From Coprinus comatus (taxonomy: Eukaryota > Basidiomycota > Agaricomycetes > Agaricales > Agaricaceae): a stretch of 64,000 nucleotides of DNA. Position 1 is the stretch's first letter; each line of letters starts with the position of its first letter. This document shows positions 12,444 to 23,506 of this stretch, in pieces. The notes beneath the pieces were generated by a model. It made no database searches, had not been told where the DNA came from, and saw nothing but the letters and a program-made list of their open reading frames with translations. Location: assembly GCA_034638255.1 (NCBI GenBank), contig JAWPGT010000053.1:62001-126000 (forward strand). Reading direction: 5' to 3'. The position numbers were made by a program, and so were the translations under genes.

Positions 12444-13244
12444 ATGCCCATCCTCCGCGTTCAGTTTCCTTCCAACTGGCTTGGCTGGACTACAGCAGAA
12501 TGCACTCTTACTCCCATTCTCGAATTTCAACATAAAACTACACCCCACGAAAAAATTGCCACCATATGCATCGACCCAAAAACCTCCACCGATTACTGGT
12601 CCGACTCTCCCGTTTTTCGTGGTTTTTTCCAACGATCATCAAGTTCAGGACATGTTGCGCTCAAATTTGCTATGCGAGATGACCTGATTGCTGATCTAAT
12701 TGAAGAAGCACGAGTGTATGCGGGGGCTCTTCAACCTCTTCAAGGAACGAGCATTCCAAGGTGTTACGGACTCTACAATGGTACAATGAATAGCGGTCAG
12801 GATGTCGCTTGCCTTGTCTTGGAATATTGGGGAGAATGCCTCCGTCGTCCATTTAGTCAACTCTCCGTTACTACTCGGTAGGTTTTCCCCAAACCCATAC
12901 ACCTTGCGAGATGCACATCTTCCTTTGGCTCATTCACTAACGAAACATTTTGCTTTTGATTGAAAAGACTCTGTATACTAGAAAAACTGGGAGACATTCA
13001 TAAACATGGTCTTATTCATGGCGATTTCGCAGAGCGTAATGTCTTAGAACGTAACGGCGACATACGCATAATTGATTTTGACCAAACTATTCGCCACAAA
13101 TGTGATTGCGACATGAACTTTCACCCGGGAGAAAAACTTCCTGATCCTGACCACTTCGGTTGTGATCAACTATGGGACATATGCCGATACCGCATGCGCT
13201 TATGGAGTCAGTACTCCTTTTCCCTTTTCCCCACTTCCAACTAA
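12444..13244 (+). CDS. Small protein-kinase-like fold protein (fungal, atypical)
   Basis: Two clear exons, 12444-12877 and from 12968, joined in phase. Exon 1 carries a candidate ATP-site lysine in VALKFAMRDD and a helix IADLIEEARVYAGAL. This is followed by IPRCYGLYNG and a hinge-like CLVLEYWGECL. Exon 2 has the catalytic-loop motif LIHGDFAERNVL (HGD rather than HRD) and a DFG-like RIIDFDQT. This is the pattern of the many fungal kinase-like proteins, some of which may be APH-type phosphotransferases; the substrate is unknown. The simple frame stops at 13244. A donor at about 13207 and a coding-looking stretch at about 13500-13699 (EYRPRFQKAHESLVREL, stop at 13699) suggest the true C-terminus may lie further on. 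The exon join there is not resolved. Confidence 0.65.
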
Positions 13245-13861
13245 TAAAATGCAGAGAGTTAGAACAACTAGTATCTAATCAGTATATACCCTGGTCCTCT
13301 TAGTTATGCTTATGCTTCATTTTGTACTATACTCAGATCATGTCAAGTTTTTGCACCCCGTTTTGCTTCGCTCCACACGCGCTACTTTGAAATTCCTGTC
13401 TCGTGCCGTAAATTATAAACGACAAGCGGTAACCCCGGCGTTGCTACTATATTTAGGCCTAGGAACACACACATCAAATGTAAATTTAGTAAAGATCATC
13501 CCTAACACGCCCAAATAACGACTTATCCGATGAGTATCGGCCACGGTTTCAAAAAGCGCATGAATCACTGGTGCGAGAATTGATGAAGGTTAGAAGCCAA
13601 GAGCAAATTCATATCACGATCATAATACTACATATACAAGACAAACTACTTCTGTTCTTGCCGAAGAGTCACCGACTCATTCAACAACAATGCCCATAAC
13701 CAGTTACACGGAAAGATGTCAAACAAAATTCAATCCCTACAACTCATCTAGTATACAAAGAGAGTCGACCAAGAACATCATAGTACTGATTCCAAGAGTA
13801 ACAAAAGATATTAATACATTACAAGATGTGAAGAAAACTCCATAATACCACACTACCAGTA

Positions 13862-16800
13862 TTACTGCTGACCTGGCACTTGTACAAGAGTCGCCCAACA
13901 ATAATGTCCACACCCAGCGGCACATAAATGACCAGCCAACCCACTCCCGCTCCCACTCCCTTCTCCATTTCCATTTCCAGAACCACTAAATGATCTAGAA
14001 TATGACCTCCCCCTATCCTCATTCGTAAGAAGATCCGAAGTAGGAGGTATACTATGCATAGGTTCACTAAGATAATATTGCCTATAACAAGATTGATGTC
14101 CTCCATGATGGCATATCGAACATTGGAAAAGCATTTTTCGAACTGGGAGTCGACTATATATTTGAAAGAAAATCAATGCATGTCAAAAAACAAAAAGAGA
14201 AAAGGGCTTACCAAATAGTACAAATAGCGACTGGAGTTTTACATCCCAAACATTCGCTATAATGCGGTAATTTCCATGAATCTTGAGGTTGATTTCCACC
14301 ACCACTACCTGTTGTACTACGTTTCCCAACGGGTCTTATTATAGGCTTCTTACATTTTCCACATGTAGTATGAATTGTTGTATCAAGCTAAAACATAACA
14401 TTAGCTGATAATCAATCTTATCATAGGTCAAACTCATACCAAAGTCATATTCTTAATCTGCTCAATTCCAGAATGCTTACGAAAATAAGCAGTAGAAGTA
14501 AATAACCTTTGACGCATCATTTGTTCTAACAAAACAACTTCAGCACCATCGAAAAAAAAAACTGAAGTAAAAAGAGGACACACCAATATAAGTATCATAA
14601 ACATGCAACAACCTCCTGTTACTCAAACCAAGTTCATCTCTAGCAATAACCGCCATCGTAGCACACATTTGAACATCACCCTAACCACATTACATTTTAG
14701 TGAACAATGAAGAGATAAATAGAGAAGAAAAGAAACGAAAGGACGAAACTCACAATTTCTAAAAACTCCTCAAAAGCCTCTTTAATCATATCCCAACAAT
14801 GCCTCTTAACATTTTCTTCATATTCATTAATAACATCAACATTCCAATTCCTTCTCTCTTGTTCTTTCTCTCTCTCCGTCTCTTTCTTTTTATGTTTCTG
14901 GTTCAAATTCGAATTAAACTTATTCCTATGTTGATGTTTCATCCTATTCCCAACGGAAATATTTTCCTCCCTCTCCCTCTCCCTTTCCCTCTGACTACTC
15001 ACCAATTGATGTTGTTCTTGTTCTTGACTTTGATTGATGTTAGGGTTATTAGGATTAGCATTAAACGAAGTTTCAGCAGCAGTAATAGTTCGAACACTAC
15101 TCCCCGAATCATGATGAACCAATGCTTTCATAGGTAACTGAGTCCCAGAAGTATGTGTTCTCGCACCAGCACCAGTAAGAATAGACGAAGAAATAATAGA
15201 AGGTGGTGTAGGAGTAGGTATAGAACCAGCAGCCAACGAAGCCAAAGTTGAACTTCTACTTCTCGATTTCTTTGACTTTGTTGATGAATTTCTTCTCATA
15301 TCAGATCTTCTTTGTTTCTTCCCTCTTATTAACATACCTCCTTCACCTCCTTCACCCTTTCCATATTCAACATCAGACTCAGATCCATATCCATACCCAG
15401 ATTTATCACCTTCAGATTCTGTATCAGTAGATCTAGGTGAAGGTGAAGCTCCCTCTTCATCCTCTTCTTCATCCTCATCCTCCTCATCTTTCTCATCCTC
15501 ATCCTCATCTTCAATCCACCCTTTCCTATCCAAAACTTTCGATAACGGACTAGGAACCCCAAAAGGAACAGGAAGAGGAAGAGGAACAGAAACACGTCCA
15601 CCCAAACGTCCCCTATCCGAATTCGAATTCGAATTCGCATCCAACTCTGTATCCTCTTCATCCTCAAATACACCTTCCCCTACACTTACACCTACACCCC
15701 CATTCTCATTCTCATTTAACGCTTCATCCCCATCCCTATTTACATAATCTTTCTCGTATTCACCCTCATCATCTAAATTCCCATCCTCATCCAAATCCTC
15801 ATCCTCAATTTCATCCGAATCCGAATCACTCAACACACCTTCACCTACATTTTTAGCACTCATACTTCCAATTGGACTAGCATTATGACTTTGTCCAGGT
15901 CCAGGTCCAGATCCAGATCCTGAAATCGACACTGAAACCGACATAGACTGGGATTGAGACTGGGACTGGGATTGTGATGGAGATTGTACTTGGAATTGTG
16001 ATTGCGCTTGATTTTGAGTTTGAGCTTGGAATTGAGATTGAGATTGGGATTGTCTTCTTAACAACATATTCTTCCTACTAACCACCCCTCCACCTCCTCC
16101 TCCCGCACCACCTTCAATAGAACTCCTTCCCCTACTCCTATTTCCCAAAAACGAAGCCCTTCTAATCGGTGTTTTCATCTTCATCTGATTCCCATTCCCA
16201 GTATTCATTGTATTCCTAGTGTTACCAAATCCAGAAACAGAAACAGAACCAGGACCGGAAATGGGAAGTAAAGGTAACAATGGTAAACCAATAGAATGTA
16301 ACAAAGGTGAAGATGAATTGGATGAATTTCTTGATTGCATTTGAGAATGAAGTTGGGATTGTGATTTAGATCTTGACATTGACATTGACATTGACCTTGG
16401 ACTTCGATAATCGGTATTTATATTCGTATTTGGACTTTGTCTTTGACTTTGACTTTGACCTTGACGATGAGGAGGAATAGGAGTAGGTGGTAACGAAATC
16501 GAATTTGAGTGCGAATGCGAATGTGAATTTGAATGTGAAGCAGAAGCTAAAATTGAAGAAGGTGTACGAGTCCCAGATCCAGAACCCAACCCAGCATAAT
16601 TAATAACCGAAGTTGGAGGAGGTGTAGGAGGAGGTGTAGGAAGTAATAACGCATTCTCATCATATTCCTTCTTGACTTCCATCAAACAAATTTGCACCAT
16701 AGACCAAATTTGTGCTATATGCGTTTTTCCAACATCTTTTGCTACCTGTATTTCGGTTTTAGAATTATTCAATTGAGTAGGAAGAGAATAAAATAAAACA

Positions 16801-18870
16801 AGACTAGCCTCCATATTAACCTCACATAACTTCGCTCTATCCTCCTCTTTACCACTACCATTCCCACCAACAACATAACTAGCAGCCAACGTCCTAAACA
16901 CACTATCTTCATAACGAACATTCGAAGAAACATAAGTTCCCAATTTTTGAGTTTTAGGTAAATAAGGTCGTTCTCCTATTTTCTTTTTCGTAATCATCGT
17001 AGTCGTAGATTTCCCATCTGAAGGTAGTACCCGATTTTGACTTTTTTTTTAACGCGTGAGTTAACATAGACACACAAGGGAAAAAAAAGAGAGGGCGAGA
17101 AAAAACTCACTTATCATCATAAGGAACCTCCCCCCATCTCACACCATCAACATTATCACTAACAAAAACCAAAGATCCATCTTGATTCCAATTCCCTACA
17201 TTCCTATCAAAACAATCCAATGGTTTCGTTACATCTCTCAAATCCACTTGCATAAAAGTTCCATTGATATTTTGTGTCAACAACGTTTGAGAATTACTAA
17301 ACTCTATATCTATAAGAATAAAGATCAACGTTAAGTATTGTACACAATGAAGGAGAATTTAATCCTAGATATTCACCTGTGACGCCACCTTCAATAGAAG
17401 TTCCCACAACCGACCATTTCGGAATCCAACTTCTCCTAACATCCCAAATTTCCACTGCATCCAAAATCGGAATACTATGTTCAACAGTAGTGGCAGCTTT
17501 CACTTCTTTTGAAGAACGTATTTCTGTATTGGTATTCGTTGCAGGAGGAGTAGAAGCAGAAGTATCAATACCAAGTCCACTACCAACACGACTCAACAAC
17601 CCTTGGGTCGTCGCTGTAGTTGAACTTGCAGAAGCAGAAGGTGGTGGAGGTTGAAGATGTTCTACATGAGTAGAAGCAGTAAAGTCGGCATGTGACACAA
17701 CAGCCAATTCACAATCATACGAAGGACGCCAAAGAATTCGTCGTATAGGATAAGAAGCATGAAGTGTATAGGTTGGTTTGTTGGGCATACGGGTGGTAGC
17801 ATCTGGGCCTGTGAGATTCCAAATCTATGTAAAGGGTGTTATCAGTGTCTTGTGTTGTATCTTAGGAGGGTGTGTGGTATATATGAAGACTCACCTTTGC
17901 ACATCGATCTAATCCTGCACTTGCGAACCAACCAAGCGTGTTTCCAGTATACTCCTCTGTACCCTGGGTACCTGAGATTGAGATACCATGAGATACATCT
18001 CCTCCATAACTACCACTATACCAGTCCATCGTTGTTATTGGTGCGGTATGTGCAACTGGAAGTCGATCAAGTAGACCTTTCTGGCCCATTTTGAGATCCC
18101 ATCTATTCTAGAATGAGAAAGATGATTGAAAGAGATGTGATGCAAGGGTTTACCTGTGTAGAGTGCCGTTATCCATGCCTACGACAACAAAGAGAGGATT
18201 CCATACACAGGGGGAAAAGATGACACGCCTGACAGCAGATGGATTATGAACTCGCATGACAGAAGACTGGATATCACGTAGATCCTGGTGTGGTGTGTGA
18301 GATGGAGGTTCAAATGGATTGGGACAGGCATACCCAAACGCGAAAGTCTCCGTCTGCAGAACCTGTCATGCAGTAGTGGTGAACGACACGAGAGACAGTC
18401 ATTGCATGGATAGACCGCAGATGCTCCTTGGTTTTGCGTTCTACATGACATATTAGAGTGCAGTAGTAGGAGCAAAGACATAGCACGTACCATACTTTGA
18501 GTGGCCAGACTTGTTGAGATCCCACATTATCAATTCGCCATTTCTTGCGCTGGTCAGGATTTTGTTGTTGAATACGCCATATGCCCAGGCAACATCGGTG
18601 CTTGCACAGTCTATCTTGAGACCACTGCCTTCCCACAGATTGCGTGAGGACTCTATCTTTGGCTGCCGTCCAGGGACACTTGGTTCGAGTAGACGTAGTA
18701 TTCTGAGCGCTGTGATTGAAATAAGCAGTGGTTTAGTGTTAGGGCACTGAGTACGGACATTCTCTGCCAGCAACAGCTATTCTACCGTCCTCTCCCTTTG
18801 ATACAGTGCCTCCTCCTGGCAGGGTGACCTTTGCAAGACGGACATTGCGATGAGCATCAGAGAGAGACAT
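13862..18870 (-). CDS. RTC1/SEA2: GATOR2/SEACAT subunit WDR24 (Rtc1/Sea2): WD40 plus RING
   Basis: Long, many-exon gene. The start at 18870 opens MSLSDAHRNVRLAKV. WD40 repeats follow: SARNGELIMWDLNKSGHSKY, TGSADGDFRVW, NPLFVVVGMDNGTL, GWFASAGLDRCAK, IRRILWRPSYDCELAVVSHA, AVEIWDVRRSWIPKWSV and SQTLLTQNINGTFMQVDLRD. The exon at 16997-14697 begins with IGERPYLPKTQKLGTY, then carries about 600 residues of low-complexity sequence (Ser/Gln/Asn repeats, acidic Asp/Glu blocks) before RHCWDMIKEAFEEFLEI. The C-terminal exons hold a Cys/His-rich RING-like module: CGKCKKPI, ECLGCKTPVAICTIW, FQCSICHHGGHQSCY and GHLCAAGCGHYCW. This is the architecture of WDR24/Rtc1, part of the vacuole/lysosome-associated complex that relays amino-acid status to TORC1. 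The start lies only 32 bp from the end of the upstream gene. Confidence 0.88.
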
Positions 18871-18880
18871 AAGCTGAGTA

Positions 18881-18890
18881 TATAAATAGC
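18881..18890 (-). promoter_or_regulatory. Possible TATA box of the WDR24 gene
   Basis: TATTTATATA on the minus strand lies about 10-20 bp before the ATG at 18870. The gap to the preceding gene is just 32 bp. The spacing is too short for a normal mRNA start, so transcription may begin further back inside the neighbour, and this may be only an AT-rich leader. Confidence 0.25.
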
Positions 18891-18902
18891 TAGCCCTGTA
18901 AT

Positions 18903-19631
18903 CTACGTCACGTGCGGTGTCTTCCTCATTGACACTGGTCTGCCCTGTTGGAATGTGAGTGTTGGTGGAGGAACAGGCTGGGGCTGCACATTCGCTGTCT
19001 TTCTACGGCCTCTTCCAAAGAGATACAAGCCCATAACAAGTCCAGCAACCAATACTCCTCCCACAAAGCTTCCTATTATTATCCCCGCAAAGGCCGACCT
19101 GTCCAACTCTACCTTCCTCCCACTAATCCCATTCTGGCTCTCTGGAACCAACGAACCATTGACATTCGCCACCGTTGCCTCGCGTTCTTCTGTTATCACT
19201 AGGTAATCAAAGTAGAACGTCCCATTGTCCATCTGGTTCCGGATCTCCAACGTATGCGGTCCCAACTCGAGCTTCGGAGATATGTAATACGGATACTGGA
19301 ACACATAGTCCGGCCATCTGTCCTTGATGTCAGAGAACCCAGGCGGGAGGTCGTCAATCGTAAACTTGACTATCGGTATTTCCCCTTCTGTTCGCTTCGG
19401 TATTGATCCATGTACCGCAACAGACGAGCCTATTTACCCTCTCGTAAGTCACTTGTTTATAGACAAAGTCGATGGCTCACCGAAAAACGTGTACTTGGCA
19501 AACTCGTTTCTTCTAGAGGTAAACGAAGACGTATGATTGAAATTGTTTTCAGTCCCTCCCGGAGACCATTGTGCTGAATATGAAATTGTAGGGTCTCTGT
19601 CGTCAACTCTTGTTCTTCTAACCGTTGTCAT
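18903..19631 (-). CDS. Single-pass membrane protein, unknown function
   Basis: Two exons, 19631-19481 and 19430-18903 (50-nt intron), giving about 226 residues. The extracellular-like part has RDPTISYSAQWSPGG, then PHTLEIRNQMDNGTFYFDYL, a beta-sandwich pattern common in basidiomycete transmembrane proteins with a galactose-binding-like ectodomain. A hydrophobic helix (AFAGIIIGSFVGGVLVAGLV) is followed by basic GRGRRK and a Pro-rich cytoplasmic tail ending PHVT. I see no classical signal peptide after the chosen ATG (MTTVRRTRVDDRDP), so an upstream first exon is possible. Function unknown. Confidence 0.7.
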
Positions 19632-19867
19632 TGTTTTTTGTCTTCATTGTTTTCTAGTCTTTTATATCATCTTTCCATCATCTGTCATTGATACTATATT
19701 TAAAAAACAGATCAATCACTGCATGTCCATAGCCGAGGTTCTTTCCCTTGCCACAAGGCCTTTTTTGTGCCGTGTACCACACACTGGCTTACGTTTTCTT
19801 TTATAACAGTCCAAAACCACGACCCGTCCGCAACCACAACTTCCTTCCCTCTTTACTTCCATCTGCC
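19632..19867. other. Divergent promoter, membrane protein / DUF6699 gene
   Basis: This is 236 bp between two divergently transcribed start codons, so it is a bidirectional promoter. It contains a run of T-rich sequence and ATATTTAAAAA near 19696, a possible TATA element. Confidence 0.4.
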
Positions 19868-21569
19868 ATGGCTCCCTACCAGTAAGTTTCTCAAGTTCTT
19901 TATTAATATCCCAAAACTGATTGTTCGTTGTTTCAGGTATCCAGGGTAAGCATCGACATCAAATGCATTAAACACTCCAACCCACGCCACACCTCAGATG
20001 GTCGCAGTATCCTTATAATCATCAAACGGGCGCCCCAACGACTCCATACATATACCAAAATCCGGTTCAATCTGGATACGTACCAACTGATCCATACGGA
20101 TTCAAAAACCAAATACATAATACATACCGTACTCACCCACAACCGCCACCTGGGTACACAATGCTTGATCCGTATGGGGTCAAAAATAAAACATCGGGAT
20201 ATGCACCTCCCAATTCTTATGGACTTAATGCTACGTACAACACCACTACACCCTACGCTGCATCTACCAGTAATCAACAACTTCCCACTACGGCTGTGAT
20301 GATGAATCAATACCAACAATACCCAACATCCACTCAATACAAATCCAAAATTAGTCATTATCCAAATCATAATCGATCTCAAGTCCAGGTGAACGAAACG
20401 CCTCAAAACGATGACGATGAAGAAGAAATACCAGCAAGACCAGAATCAAGAGCACAATCACTGTCTCCATCCACTCACGAAGGACATCCAGAAACGCTAA
20501 CTCCATCAGTAAATCGTGTTCCAACTCGAAAATTAAAATCAATATTGAAAAAACCTACAACCATACTCACACAAACCCATTCACGTTCATATACGTATGA
20601 TCCTGGTTCTCCTCCAGATCATACCAACCTTTATCCTCGACCGCTTGCTTGGAGAGAAGGATTTCCCAATCGACGTAAAAACAAAAAATATTTCTCAAAC
20701 TTCCGTTTACCAAGTCTAAACCTTTCAAAACTCGGTACATACATCAACATATCTCAAATTCTCACTAAATCACATTTAACTAAAAGTAAATCAAATCCAT
20801 TCCCCTAGGTCTTTGTAAACGATTGAAGATCGAATTAAACGACATCCTCCAATACTCTCCACATCAAAAATTCATATTAGACTACGACCTTCGTTTTCAT
20901 CCCAACACAACCTCATCAATCCTAACAAACACCATATCACCCAATTCCCTATATCATCAAAATTCACATCCAACACCAAACACTACATATCCACACATTT
21001 CCGGCTTTTCAATTCCAGGAAACAATAAATCAAATCCAATCGATACCGATAATGAATTCGCTACTTATCCACCTATACCCGTGTTAACGATTTGGCATGA
21101 AAAGTTACCTTGGAAAATCAATATCAAAGCTACCGTTGAAAAAATTGGTGTTACGATATGGGACATCTTGAATCAACTATACACATTTTTGGATATTACA
21201 CTCAAATTGGATGAATATTTTAATCAAGAATTAAAAGAATGGGAAAGGGAAGAATTGGCTGTTGCGTATGGTTTAAGAGTTAAAGTGGTTAGTTATGAAA
21301 AGGATATTAAAGCTCATGGTCATGGAAGAGTTAATCCTTTTACTGGTGATGTTGGGAATGTTGGGAATTTTGGTATTGGTGTGACGGGTCCTCCGCATTT
21401 GATTAATGGGAAAAGTAATCATAGGGTTAGGTTGACGGGAGTTAAGAGAGTGGATTTTTTACATGAACAGGTTAGGATGGTTGGTTTGGTTGGACCCGGG
21501 AAAGATGGGAGTTATGAAATTAAAACTATTTCATCTAGTCATTGTGGTTTTGTACCCGCTGTCCCGTAG
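19868..21569 (+). CDS. DUF6699-type protein with disordered N-terminus
   Basis: Four exons: 19868-19881, a 9-nt exon 19937-19945, 19998-20734 and 20809-21569. Joined in phase, the N-terminus reads MAPYQYPGWSQYPYNHQ, and the Tyr/Pro/Gln repeat character continues unbroken, which supports the microexon. Residues up to about 250 are disordered, with Pro-rich YG and PYG motifs, an acidic NDDDEEEIPARPES patch and a basic RKLKSILKKP segment. The C-terminal 250 residues are folded: IELNDILQYSP, FILDYDLRFHP, TIWDILNQLYTFLD and VRMVGLVGPGKDG. This matches the agaricomycete DUF6699 family in overall pattern. Function unknown; no catalytic motif seen. Confidence 0.75.
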
Positions 21570-21829
21570 GTGTTTTAGGCCGAAGCCTTGATGCGTTTTC
21601 TCTTTCTTCCTTTTTCGGGTAATCTAGTCTTGTTGTAGGTATCTGCTTCTACTATTCTATCTTGCACAGCATAAACGTCAAAGTGCAAAACCACCTGGAG
21701 TACCATGCATCTTGTAATCATGAGCTTAAGACAGACTATAGAACGAGGTTATGTATAGTATAGCTTCAGCTTCCTTGAGCACATTAACTCTAAATCATCG
21801 CGTCAATAGCCTGGAAGAACCTAAATGGG
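21570..21829. other. Spacer between DUF6699 gene and duplicated locus copy 2
   Basis: This is 260 bp holding the 3' UTR of the DUF6699 gene. Nothing else is recognisable. Confidence 0.4.
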
Positions 21830-22885
21830 ATTTAATTACCGGGAGATATACTAAAATACTAATACTTGATACTATATTACTAAGGAAAAAGTAGAGTTGG
21901 ATACTAATTCGAGACTGTTGCAAAAAGAAATAGAGAAAAAAACTAGTAGGAATAAAAATATAGAATGAAACACGATGATTGTTGGAGTATGGGTACGATA
22001 GTACCATATAATGACCTGATTCGAGTGCTAATATTGTCATAATATTGAAGTTCGCCTTTCTCGGATGGATAACATCATAGAGATGGGATATATTTGAAGA
22101 GTAAAGTGTGTGAGTGGTATGAATGATGTGGGATAATGGAGTTGAGGTGAGGTGCTGTCTTGCGTTGAAACATGGCGGAATGGGGACAGGGGAGGACGAT
22201 AATAATGGCATCTTGGTATATGCGAAAAGAGGATAGTTGAATGGGTGGAATAATAGTGAGGAGTGAATGGGAAGAAGATATGGCTGCGGTTGGGGTGTTG
22301 GGGGTCGGGAGGCGGTATATCCCTCGTGTTGTATTGGCAATGGTAGGCCACTACCTACGTAGCGGCGGGTTCATTGTCCTGGTGCAATCAACATAAGAAA
22401 GAGTGATAGCCAAAAGAGTTAGCCACCATACCTTGAAGATGAAGCGACTTCATCTTGATAAGACTCGTATCTTGGGAATATACTCCTTTGAGATATACAA
22501 CCTAAGATAGCACAAATGTTACTCGGTAATCATCCAGTCGACAAAAAGCGAACCAAGAAATTCGATGTTATTCGAAAAGAGAATTGATCATCCACTGCTA
22601 AGATGATCCCAAAAGGTTATTCGCAAAGTGAATCCACCAGTTTGAGAGTGGACAGGTCGAGAAAGATGAAAGTTGAGAGGCTTTATAAATTAAGACGATG
22701 ATCGCGGTTCTGGAGGGAAAGAGCTGGGGGTCGAAAGACTTATATATCTGTTTGAGCTGTGATAAAAATAAACTATATATTAGCCTCCGTTTAGGAGGTT
22801 GATGGTGACGTCGTGGGCCTCAATGAAACAAAACATATTCAAATGAAAAAAGACCAGTCTTTCTCCTGAGCAATTCCAACAATTA
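21830..22885 (-). repeat. Inverted duplicated locus, copy 2 (putative spliced non-coding RNA unit)
   Basis: Minus-strand partner of 10217-11240. It keeps the TATA box (22741-22748), the MINSLFE micro-ORF (22591-22568), the splice donor CTTCAAG/GTATGGTGGCTAACTC and an acceptor before GACAATGA (intron 22431-22379, 53 nt). CCGCCGCTACGTAGGTAGTGG follows the intron. The intron interior has diverged while the splice sites and flanking exon edges are kept. After the intron there is a longer open frame (22340-21795) that starts with a non-ATG codon. It has no counterpart in copy 1, so I do not treat it as a gene. Confidence 0.7.
22741..22748 (-). promoter_or_regulatory. TATA box of duplicated locus copy 2
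   Basis: On the minus strand this reads ATATATAA inside CTCAAACAGATATATAAG. It matches the position and flanks of the element at 10352-10359. Confidence 0.6.
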
Positions 22886-23506
22886 TCGTGCGAATATGAC
22901 TCAAAACCCTATTTCGAGTCCAACTTAGCTTGGTTCTATGTGCTAATATCATTAAGAGGCCGTTCCTTCCTATCTCACTGTGACTCGGGTTGAGCTTTAG
23001 TCAATCTATTGTTCTTGTATGTTTTTCCAAGTTACACCAATATATATCTTCGTTATGGGGAATTCTTAGTGATGATAAGCTTCGGATGTCGTGATAATCT
23101 AAGTTCAGCCGATATACAGTATGTTGTCCAGAGTTTTTGGGTTAAATCTTAAAATGGTGGTGGTTAATGGGCATGAAAACGAGTAGATTATTATTGTCCA
23201 ACGCATACTACATAGTACACACAAATAGATGAATCTGGTAGCTAGGTATAGACCTACAGACTCCAATAGTTAGTACGAAACAAGTGTCCATTTGGATGAA
23301 TCAATTGACAAGATCTAAAGGTCACAATCAAAGTAACAGAGGCCTGGAGGCAAATAAAATGGAACAGAATAAAGGAACAAAAATACTCGTGAAAAAGAAA
23401 AATTGTTTCTGAACAATCGATAATTATCGATAATTAACCTCCCATTGGCTTCAGCTTATTCTTTCAAAATTACGTCCTGTTCCCTACTTCCAAATAGATC
23501 TCTTCA
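22886..23506. other. Intergenic, no gene seen
   Basis: AT-rich spacer. A short direct repeat (TCGATAATTA twice, near 23418-23440) is the only structure I noticed. The end next to 23507 is the tyrosinase 3' UTR. Confidence 0.35.

Noticed and set aside
12414..12632. Minus-strand frame overlapping the kinase-like gene
   Set aside because: It is an antisense shadow of the first exon.
21795..22340. 181-residue open frame on the minus strand in duplicated locus copy 2
   Set aside because: It starts with TTG, has no family features and is not kept in copy 1, so chance is more likely.
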